NCBI RefSeq assembly: GCF_000004195.4
Contig: NC_030683.2
Coordinates: forward strand, 6,189,345-6,253,344
Length of the DNA stretch: 64,000 nucleotides
Source: Xenopus tropicalis
Taxonomy: Eukaryota; Chordata; Amphibia; Anura; Pipidae
Direction: 5' to 3'
Shown here: piece by piece, positions 55,501-64,000 of the stretch
How the letters are laid out: each line of letters starts with the position of its first letter
Numbering within the stretch: the stretch's first letter is position 1
Position numbers and translations under genes: made by a program
Notes under the pieces: generated by a model
Told to the model about the DNA's origin: nothing
The model's database searches: none
What the model saw: only the letters and a program-made list of their open reading frames with translations

Positions 55501-58500
55501 CTGGTTGGGGGTCACTGATGTAGAGAGTAATATTCCACTTTTTGTTCAGCAACTCTCCATGTTTGGAATTTCATCTAGTTGCTAGGGCCCAAATTACCTT
55601 AGCGACCAGGCATTGGCTTGAATGAGACACTGATATAGGATAGAACCTAAACAAAGAAAATGAATAACAATAAAACTGGAGCCTCACAGAGCAATAGTTT
55701 GTGGCTGCCGGGGTCAGTGACCCCCATTTGGTAGAGTTAGAAGGAGGCAAATCATTTAAAAACTATATTAAAAAAAGACCAATTAAAAAGTTGCTTAGCA
55801 TTGGCCATTCTCGGACATATTACAAGTGAACCACCCCTTTGAGAAGGGTAAATCATGATACCCCTGTGCCCAGCAGGATTGTTGGAAACCAATTGCCCCT
55901 ATTCACCCCTGTTTCCATTGGCCGCCCAAGGTGCCGTGCCTCAATGACACCCCCCTGCATTACCTGAAGCCCAACAGCCTGGTCCGGTTCCGCTGCATGG
56001 TGCAGGACATGTTCGACCCGGAGTTCTACATGGGGGTCTATGAAACGGTCGATACCAACACCAGCGCCAGAGTAAGTACCCCACTGCCTGGCACAGCTTT
56101 GCCATCTCGCCTACTGCCATTGGTTCTAAGAACTGTCACTCATTGCAGGTTCTGCATTTCGGCAAATACAGGGATGTGGCAGAAAGCCTGGTGAGTCTCC
56201 TTCTTTTTCCCTTTGTGCAAACGTACCTACCTGAGGGGTACTTCCCCTTTAATCCACTTTAAGTTTAATCCTATATGGGGGGTGTGTATGTGGGAGGAGC
56301 TGGGGGGGGGTGTATGTGGGAGGAGCTGGGGGTGTGTATGTGGGAGGAGCTGGGGGTGTGTATGTGGGGGGGTGTGTATGTGGGAGGAGCTGGGGGTGTG
56401 TGTATGTGGGAGGAGCTGGGGGGGTGTGTATGTGGGAGGAGCTGGGGGTGTGAGGGTCTAATTCTGCAGCACTGCTCATTCTCTCTGCAGCCGCAGCAGG
56501 AAGTGGATCCGGACTCCCGTCGCAATGTAACCTGCGAGAGACAGACCTTCTACTGTGTGCCCGTGCCAGGGGAGTGCCCGTGGGTGAAGGATATATCCTT
56601 TTCTCTTTTTCTATGTGTAATATACAGTTTGGCGATTTCCCTATGGGACCAAAACTGTAAATTATATTATAAATGGTGCTTAGTGATGTCATTAGATATA
56701 ATCTGGAGCTTAGTGATGTCATTTCTGTGACACGATTCATTAAAACTTGTGTATTCTAATAAAGTACCCCCTGTTGTAAAATATGAAGATATTAGAAGTC
56801 GCCGAGGAGTTCCATGACCTTTGCCTTCGGCCTCATCCCTTTATATGGCCATGGAACTCCTCTGACTTATAATATCCCTATATGTTACAATAGGGGGTAC
56901 TTTATTCACTATATATTATAAGGAACCCCTCGGGGGCTTATAATATCCCTATATGTTACAATAGGGGGCACTTTATTCACTATATATTATAAGGAACTCC
57001 TCTGACTTATAATATCCCTATATGTTACAATAGGGGGCACTTTATTCACTATATATTATAAGGAACTCCTCTGACTTATAATATCCCTATGTTACAATAG
57101 GGGGTACTTTATTCACTATATATTATAAGGAACTCCTCGGGGGCTTATAATATCCCTATATGTTACAATAGGGGGCACTTTATTCACTATATATTATAAG
57201 GAACTCCTCGGGGGCTTATAATATCCCTATATGTTACAATAGGGGGTACTTTATTCACTATATATTATAAGGAACTCCTCTGTGACTTATAATATCCCTA
57301 TATGTTACAATAGGGGGCACTTTATTCACTATATATTATAAGGAACTCCTCTGTGACTTATAATATCCCTATATGTTACAATAGGGGGCACTTTATTCAC
57401 TATATATTATAAGGAACTCCTCTGTGACTTATAATATCCCTATATGTTACAATAGGGGGCACTTTATTCACTATATATTATAAGGAACTCCTCTGTGACT
57501 TATAATATCCCTATATGTTACAATAGGGGGCACTTTATTCACTATATATTATAAGGAACTCCTCTGTGACTTATAATATCCCTATATGTTTACAATAGGG
57601 GGTACTTTATTCACTATATATTATAAGGAACTCCTCGGGGGCTTATAATATCCCTATATGTTACAATAGGGGGCACTTTATTCACTATATATTATAAGGA
57701 ACCCCTCGGGGCTTATAATATCCCTATATATTACAATAGGGGGTACTTTATTCACTATATATTATAAGGAACCCCTCGGGCTTATAATATCCCTATATGT
57801 TACAATAGGGGGCACTTTATTCACTATATATTATAAGGAACTCCTCTGTGACTTATAATATCCCTATATGTTACAATAGGGGGCACTTTATTCACTATAT
57901 ATTATAAGGAACTCCTCTGTGACTTATAATATCCCTATATGTTACAATAGGGGGTACTTTATTCACTATATATTATAAGGAACTCCTCGGGGGCTTATAA
58001 TATCCCTATATGTTACAATAGGGGGCACTTTATTCACTATATATTATAAGGAACCCCTCGGGGCTTATAATATCCCTATATATTACAATAGGGGGTACTT
58101 TATTCACTATATATTATAAGGAACCCCTCGGGGGCTTATAATATCCCTATATATTACAATAGGGGGTACTTTATTCACTATAATATATAGCCAACACACT
58201 GCCAGCCAATCGGCATACTTGGCCTGCCATGCTTCAGTTTGTGATTGGTTTACCCTTAACGTGGGATTCACGCCTACACCAGCTGCAGCCAGGCCAAGGT
58301 GTGCGCCTCCACCTCCTACGCCCCCAGCCGGCAGAAGAGGAGCTACGAGGAAGATGAGGATGCTGCTCCATGTAAGGAACTTCACTTTGTAGCACTGCTG
58401 TAATAGACACCCCCCCCCATTGGTTCATCACGTGGGCACATTTATTCCTCTCTCATCTCCCCCCCCTCCCCCCACACAGGTGACACTCGTGCTTCCCATG

Positions 58501-61500
58501 GATTGGGTGAACCAAAACGCCTGGAGACTGAAGCTGCGGGGGCTCAGCAACACCTGCCTTCCAGCTGCTCTTCTGCCCCGGACCTGAACTTCCCTCTCCC
58601 TGGTGAGAAAGGGCCCGCCTGCCTCATAAAGGTACCAGCCTTGCACCCCCTCCTGGGCATAGCGGGGCGCTTGCACCCCCTCTTGGGCATAGCAGGGCGC
58701 TTGCACCCCCTCTTGGGCACCACCAACCAACGTGGGGCACAGGGAGCCATAGAGTACCATGCACATTCTTGCCCTGTGCGCTTCTCTCCTCCCCTCTAGT
58801 TCTGTGTTCTACTGCCACCTTGTGGCCAGGCAGGAGATAGATAATTGCGCTGCTGGCTATAGAAATGCAGCAGCTGCTGTTTTTGCTGCAGCAGATTATC
58901 CATTCATGTGTCCAGTCCGAACTGATTTGCTGGGCCCAGTGGCAAAAACCCAAGCCGGTGGCGCTATACTGTGGCACTGATTTGCCTTCTAGCAACAGGT
59001 AACAAATGGTACTGCAAGTGGCAGAGCTGCTAATACTCAATGAAATGATACTTGGCCAGCCAAGCTCCCAGCTCTGTATGATACATGGAGAGAGCTCAGG
59101 AGTCACATCTCTTGTCTCTGGGCTGTATTGTAATTTCTGCCATTTCCCCCCCCCCCCCCCAGGGGCACGTGGGATTGGGGCTGTTACGGTGCCCGAGGAT
59201 TGTCCCGCCAGACAGATCAGTACATAGAAACTGTAGGGTAGGAACCAATCGGCAGCTAGGCTGACCTGATAGGGAACTGAAGCCTATCTGTGCTTGTGTG
59301 AGTGCAGGGCTGTGATTGGCTCTCCCCCTCCTATGGTGCTTCTGGATCTGTGTTGCACTTGTTTGGGTTCATCTTCTGTTCCCATTTCCGGCAGGTGTAT
59401 GAGGGTTGGGACCTCTTTAAAGTGAATGACGTTCTAGAGGTGTATGGGATCCTGTCAGTGGACCCCGCCCTGAGTGCGCTCACTGAGGACAGGTAAGCTT
59501 TTATATAGATTTTAAATGATTTACCGCCTTCTGCCTCTTTGCAGCTTTCAAATGGGGGTCACTGACCCCGGCAGCCAAACCCTATTGCTCTGGGGCTACA
59601 ATTTTATTGTTACTTTTTATTATCTTTCTATTTAGACCCCCCCTATTCATATTCCAGCCTCTCTTTTAAACTTCTGCCTGGTTGCTAGGTTAAATTGCTG
59701 CCTAGCAACCAGATAGCCCTTGAAATTCAAAACTGGAGAGCTGCTGAACAAAAAGGGAAATATAATAATAATAATGAAATGATAAAAAAAGACCAATGGC
59801 AACTTGTCTCAGAATAGCACACTCTGCATGATACTAAGTCAGTGTAAAGGTGAATAACCCCTGTAAAGGCATGTGTTTAGTACCAATCAGATAGGGACAT
59901 TGTTTCTTGTTACCCCCAGGGAAGCAGTATCTGCCCTGCTGGACCCCTCTGACGACATGGACACCCTGGAGGAGCATCGCGCCCACTGCCCCCCTGCCTC
60001 CCTCGTACCCAGAATTCACACCATTGTTACAAGGAAACTGCAGCACAATAACCCCCTGCTGCCCCCCAGCCTCCAAGGCAGTGAGGAGAGCAAGCTGTGT
60101 AAGTGCTACTTATATTCTGTAATGGCCGATAAAGGTACCCACCCACTCGCACCCCATTTACACCACTAACCAGTTGCTCTTTTCCCCCCAAGTTGTCTCC
60201 AACTTCCTGTCTGAACTGTCAGCTGTGAGAGCCGAGCTTCTGGACTTCCTGTCACATGCTCTGCTTGGGGACAGTCTCGCTGCCGAGTACCTCATCCTGC
60301 ACCTTATCTCTACAGTGTAAGCATCACCTTTCGTGTAGCCCCTCCCTCTACTACCTGTATCCCCCCCCCTCGTGCCTCCATGTTCCCTGGCACAGCTCCT
60401 CCCACTACTCCCTGTATCCCCTCTCCCTCTCATGTCTCTATGTCCCCTGGTGTAGCTCCTCCCACTACTCCCTGTGTCCCCTCTCCCTCTCATGTCTATG
60501 TCCCCTGGTGCAGCTCCTCCCACTACTCCCTGAAACCCCCCCCTCCCTCTCATGCCTCCATGTCCCCTGGTGCAGCTCCTCCCACTACTCCCTGTAACCC
60601 CCCCTCCCTCTCATGTCTCTATGTCCCCTGGTGCAGCTCCTCCCTCTCATGCCTCCATGTCCCCTGGTGTAGCTCCTCCCACTACTCCCTGTAACCCCCC
60701 CTCCTCCTCATGCTTCCATGTCCCCTGGTGTAGCTCCTCCCACTACTCCCTGTAACCCCCCCTCCTCCTCATGCTTCCATGTCCCCTGGTGTAGCTCCTC
60801 CCACTACTCCCTGTAACACCCCCCCTCCTCATGCCTCCATGTCCCCTGGTGTAGCTCCTCCCACTACTTCCTGTAACCCCCCTCCTCATGCCTCCATGTC
60901 CCCTGGTGTAGCTCCTCCCACTACTCCCTGTAACCCCCTCCTTCATGCCTCCATGTCCCCTGGTGTAGCTCCTCCCACTACTCCCTGTAACCCCCCCTCC
61001 CTCTCATGTCTCTATGTCCCCCTGGTGTAGCTCCTCCCACTACTCCCTGTAACCCCCCCTCCCTCTCATGCCTCCATGTCCCCTGGTGTAGCTCCTCCCA
61101 CTACTCCCTGTAACCCCCCCTCCCTCTCATGCCTCCATGTCCCCTGGTGTAGCTCCTCCCACTACTCCCTGTAACCCCCCCCTCCCTCTCATGCCTCCAT
61201 GTCCCCTGGTGTAGCTCCTCCCACTACTCCCTGTAACCCCCCTCCCTCATGCCTCCATGTCCCCTGGTGTAGCTCCTCCCACTACTCCCTGTAACCCCCC
61301 TCCCTTATGCCTCCATGTACCCTGGTGTAGCTCCTCCCACTACTCCCTGTAACCCCCCCTCCTCCTCATGCCTCCATGTCCCCTGGTGTAGCTCCTCCCA
61401 CTACTTCCTGTAACCCCCTCCTCCTCATGCCTCCATGTCCCCTGGTGTAGCTCCTCCCACTACTCCCTGTACCCCTCCGAGTGACAGTGCAGGTTTCAGT

Positions 61501-63495
61501 GCAGAGAATGACACGCTTTGCTTCTGTCACGCTCAGACTGTCCCTTCTGAATGAAACTGTCACTTCTGATTGGTTCCTAACAGATATGCCCGGAGGGACG
61601 TCCTTCCCCTGGGAAAGTTCACGTTGAACCTGAGCGGCTGCCCCCGGAACGGGACCTTTTCAGAACTTCTGTACCGAGTCGTGCAACAGCTGGTCCCGGC
61701 GGTAAGCTGCCTGCCCATTGGCTAGACTTTCGGCTTTTCTGGCTTTCGTATCCTGCGTGTATAACATTGGGGGTAATGGCTCATTTCCTGCAGGCTCACT
61801 ACCTCCCAATGACCATAGAGAACATGAACAAGCTGTGCTTCATCCCCCGCAAGGACTACAATGCCAATCGGCTCGTGAGCGGTCTCTTACAGCTCTCGCC
61901 GCAGACCTCTCTGCTGGTGGATGAGACGCTGCTGGAGCAGGGACAGTTGGACACCACAGGTGGGAGAGGTTACTGACATGGCCGACTGTAGGGCACATTT
62001 ATTACAGTGTGTATTGCCCATAGCAACCAATCAGCCAAAAGCAAAGATCTGGTTGCTATGGGCAACATCACTGGTGATATTGGCTTACACATTATAGTAA
62101 ATGTGTGTGCTTGCACAACAGGGAACGGTGCAAAAGAGCTCACACTCCCTCAGGGCTGCTCATTCCCCCTTTCCTCCCCCAGGGGGCATCCTGTGCCGGC
62201 TCATTCCATCCTTCTCTCTCACACAGGGGTGCACAATGTGACGGCTCTGGGGAACCTGATAACTTGGCAGAAGGTGGACTATGACTTCAGTTACCATCGG
62301 ATGGAATTCCCCTGCAATATTAATGTCCTTGTCACTTCCGAGGGGCGGTCGCTTCTCCCAGTAAGTAGAGTCATCTCGGATGGAGGCGAAAGTTATAGTT
62401 CTACCATGGATTTGGAACAAGCCAAAGTTTACACAGTCATAAGGCAGTGTGTTAGTGCTGCACCTGAATAAGCTTTGCTTCGATTGGCCAGTAGGAAACT
62501 GTATATAACTCGGCTATATCCTTTTTCCCCAGTCAGACTGCCATGTCCATTTACAGCCACAGATGATGCCCCCCAATCTGGAGCAGTACCTGGGGGCCCT
62601 ACTCGCTGCCTCTCTGCCCTCCCTGCTCAATAAATTCCGCACCTACATCGGCCTCCTGAGACTCCTGGATTACAGCATCTCCGACGAGGCCACAAAGGTA
62701 ACTGGTGTGGGAGGTGCAGGGAGTTGCTGATCGGTCTCCTGTTTGCTCACAGTGCAGTGGCGCCCCCTAGCCTCGGGAAAGCACATTCCTATTCATAGTC
62801 CCCTTATGTCTCTTTCCAGGCCGTCGAGGATGATTTTGTGGAAATGCGCAAGAATGACCCACAGAGCATCAGTGCCGATGACTTGCACCGACTGCTGGTT
62901 GTCGCCAGGTAAATTATTTCCCCCCCCCCGGCACACTCGCCACTCCACCTTCAACACAGGTTAGGTCTTATGTTGGGTGGCAAACACACAGAAGTTAGAG
63001 GTTAAAGGGCACCCCCTCAGACAGCCAGTAGGGGGAGTAGTGTGTCAGTCTACATTTCATCTCCCAAAGAAGTTAATTAGGCCTGTACACCCCCCCCCCA
63101 CTGGGATTTACACATTAAAGCCCCCACAATGAATTGTGACATTAAAGCAGTGAGGGCACTACAGGGCTCCAGGAGCAACTGCACTGAGTGGGGTAATTAT
63201 GGGCCTACTGTACCCCCCTGCCTTACTTTGTACATCAGGGAGATACCCCAGCACAGTGTCTTTCTGGGGTCTGAACATTTCTTGGTCCCCACACAGCAGA
63301 GCAGATATGGCTTCCTATGAAGGCTCCCTGGTAGGCATTGTGGGTAACAGATTCTCCTTCCCTTCCAGGTTGTCGTCACTGAGCGCAGGTCAGACGTCTC
63401 TCTCCCGGGAACAATGGCTCAGGGCAAAGCAACTGGAACAGCAGAGGAAGAACCGCCTCCGAGAGCAGAAACACATGAATGTGAATGAACTTTAG
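52590..63495 (+). CDS. mcmbp: MCM-binding protein (MCM-BP), 16 coding exons
   Basis: Nuclear partner of MCM3-7; it helps assemble MCM complexes and unload MCM2-7 from chromatin at the end of S phase, the latter described in Xenopus egg extract. Exons: 52590-52647, 55347-55435, 55931-56071, 56149-56190, 56491-56592, 58272-58371, 58480-58631, 59395-59492, 59920-60098, 60193-60316, 61584-61701, 61794-61959, 62227-62360, 62533-62697, 62820-62908, 63369-63495. The 1,884-nt frame gives 627 residues, near the human 642. All phases fit. Recognised by family sequences such as [13 protein letters not shown] (about 73), [13 protein letters not shown] (about 127), [15 protein letters not shown] (about 212), [16 protein letters not shown] (about 350), [12 protein letters not shown] (about 444) and [13 protein letters not shown] near the C-terminus. 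Exon 5 ends at an AT-AC type intron. Confidence 0.98.
52672..54778. repeat. 25-bp GC-rich minisatellite (29-bp variant), MCMBP intron 1
   Basis: Unit GGGCATGAGTGGGGCGGGTA then GAGCC, with an extra CGGG in many copies; over 75 copies. It starts about 25 bp after the exon 1 donor. All three minus-strand frames are open for 725-754 codons, which is a property of the repeat and not of genes. Confidence 0.97.
54779..55346. other. MCMBP intron 1, unique part; nothing coding
   Basis: No exon or clear repeat seen before the acceptor at 55346. Confidence 0.4.
55520..55845. mobile_element. T2-like MITE, MCMBP intron 2
   Basis: Reverse orientation of the T2 core (GGGGTCAGTGACCCCCATTT), ending AGTGAACCACCCCTTTGA with a mutated TTAA end. 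Confidence 0.65.
56276..56450. repeat. ~24-bp G/T-rich minisatellite, MCMBP intron 4
   Basis: Unit GGGGGTGTGTATGTGGGAGG then AGCT, about seven copies. Confidence 0.93.
56593..58271 (+). other. mcmbp: MCMBP intron 5: probable U12-type AT-AC intron
   Basis: The 5' splice site is ATATCCTTTT, an exact match to the minor-spliceosome AT-AC consensus. The 3' end is CCCTTAACGTGGGATTCAC, with a CCTTAAC-type branch site whose branch A lies 12 nt before the terminal AC. With these borders exon 5 ends VKD and exon 6 begins AYTSCSQAK, matching the conserved VKEAY of mammalian MCMBP and keeping phase 0. No GT-AG pair gives this junction. Confidence 0.85.
56755..58190. repeat. 71-bp satellite inside the MCMBP AT-AC intron, about 19 units
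   Basis: Unit read on plus: TACTTTATTCACTATATATT, ATAAGGAACTCCTCGGGGGC, TTATAATATCCCTATATGTT, ACAATAGGGGG. This is the reverse complement of the array at 33010-34085. The left flank (56660-56870) carries the parent MITE sequence, with GTGCTTAGTGATGTCATTAG and TTCGGCCTCATCCCTTTATA. Confidence 0.96.
58632..59394. other. MCMBP intron 7; three short repeats, otherwise nothing
   Basis: Three ~30-bp units (GCTTGCACCCCCTCTTGGGC) lie at 58645-58720 and a C-run at 59148-59160. No exon seen. Confidence 0.6.
59505..59870. mobile_element. T2-like MITE, MCMBP intron 8
   Basis: Contains CAAATGGGGGTCACTGACCC and GCCTGGTTGCTAGG; ends AGGTGAATAACCCCTGTAA. Confidence 0.7.
60340..61480. repeat. ~62-bp pyrimidine-rich minisatellite, MCMBP intron 10
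   Basis: Unit TCCTCCCACTACTCCCTGTA, ACCCCCCCTCCCTCTCATGC, CTCCATGTCCCCTGGTGTAGC; about 18 copies with variable C/T runs. Confidence 0.95.
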
Positions 63496-63697
63496 GGCTT
63501 TTGTTATTCCATAAGGGGGCGCTGTGCCCGGGGCGGCTGGAGGGGACTTTCTGTGGACTCTTTGCTTCCAGCCAGATAACTGCTCCGTAGGATCCACCCT
63601 GCCCATCACTTACACATGGACTTTTATGGAACTTTTTGTACATTTTGTAATTCCAACAGCATTGACAAATTATTTGATATTAAAATATATAACGGCT

Positions 63698-63703
63698 AAT
63701 AAA
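63698..63703 (+). other. mcmbp: Polyadenylation signal AATAAA of MCMBP
   Basis: AATAAA lies about 203 bp after the stop codon, in a TA-rich 3' UTR and followed by a T- and GT-containing stretch (TTCTACCTGTGTGTTGCCAT). Confidence 0.85.
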
Positions 63704-63744
63704 TGTTCTACCTGTGTGTTGCCATTTTTATATGGAGACTCAAA

Positions 63745-64000
63745 TTGTTCTGCTGAATTGCGCTTAGTACAGGGGAATCCCTATGTGCCATAGTTTTATG
63801 GTATCTCTCTGTACAGGCTATGGGCAAACTTAGGGGGCTGTTCCTGCTGAATTGCGCTTAGTACAGGGGAATCCCTATGTGCCATAGTTTTATGGTATCT
63901 CTCTGTACAGGCTATGAGCAAACTTAGGGGGCTGTTCCTGCTGAATTGTGCTTAGTACAGGGGAATCCCTATGTGCCATAGTTTTATGGTATCTCTCTGT
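63745..64000. repeat. 94-bp tandem repeat beyond the MCMBP 3' end (runs off the window)
   Basis: TGCTGAATTG starts at 63751, 63845 and 63939, a constant 94-bp step, with almost no divergence. Confidence 0.93.

Larger units (their letters stand above)
55347..56592 (+). other. mcmbp: MCMBP exons 2-5: N-terminal domain
   Basis: Residues 20-144. Exon 2 ([18 protein letters not shown]) starts at 55347 and has an alternative NAGNAG acceptor 3 nt later. Exon 3 carries [20 protein letters not shown], exon 4 is a 42-nt micro-exon ([14 protein letters not shown]), and exon 5 ends PGECPWVKD. Exon 2 is diverged from mammals while exons 3-5 are well conserved. Confidence 0.93.
59395..63495 (+). other. 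mcmbp: MCMBP exons 8-16: conserved MCM-like domain and C-terminus
   Basis: Residues about 229-627. Exon 8 starts [20 protein letters not shown]; exon 10 has [11 protein letters not shown]; exon 11 [16 protein letters not shown]; exon 13 [20 protein letters not shown]; exon 15 [20 protein letters not shown]; exon 16 ends NVNEL then TAG at 63493-63495. This part resembles the MCM fold but lacks a Walker A P-loop, as expected for the family. Confidence 0.93.

Overview
The window is vertebrate nuclear DNA and fits a Xenopus frog, X. tropicalis or a close relative. Two conserved vertebrate genes lie head to head: SEC23IP on the minus strand (31843-52154) and MCMBP on the plus strand (52590-63495). 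The same neighbours are known on human chromosome 10q26. The interspersed repeats are also frog-like: T2-type TTAA MITEs, a palindromic MITE ending in CAGGTATGGGA, and several hAT-type elements with 8-bp target duplications. Species is inferred, not proven.

Left third (1-28.7 kb). Two tandem copies of a gene family I do not recognise lie on the minus strand, about 20.8 kb apart. Copy 2 is complete (start 27041, stop near 19012). Copy 1 starts at 4950 and runs off the left edge. None of these exons stands out as an ORF: they are short (41-124 nt, one of 244 nt) and were found from splice sites and strict phase alternation (0-1, 1-0, 0-1 and so on). They would encode a roughly 402-residue protein with a basic N-terminus, then acidic exons alternating first with basic KKCCEKIK exons and later with other acidic exons. 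One exon carries three near-identical 19-residue repeats. Copy 1 has a 1-nt insertion in exon 4. Between the copies lies a 3.2-kb non-coding unit repeated in tandem, one copy of which holds a 1.4-kb insertion with a minisatellite and long hairpins.

Middle (28.7-31.8 kb). Intergenic DNA with a foldback element and a GC-rich palindrome. I see no supportable gene.

Right half (31.8-64 kb). SEC23IP (18 coding exons, about 993 residues, a COPII and ER-exit-site factor) and MCMBP (16 coding exons, 627 residues, an MCM2-7 chaperone and unloading factor) share a promoter of about 435 bp. Their introns are filled with minisatellites: ten arrays with periods from about 24 to 82 bp, plus one downstream of MCMBP, making up roughly half of this region. 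A 71-bp satellite occurs in one intron of each gene in the same sense relative to transcription. In MCMBP it sits inside what looks like a U12-type AT-AC intron. G-rich arrays begin within 20-150 bp of both first exons.
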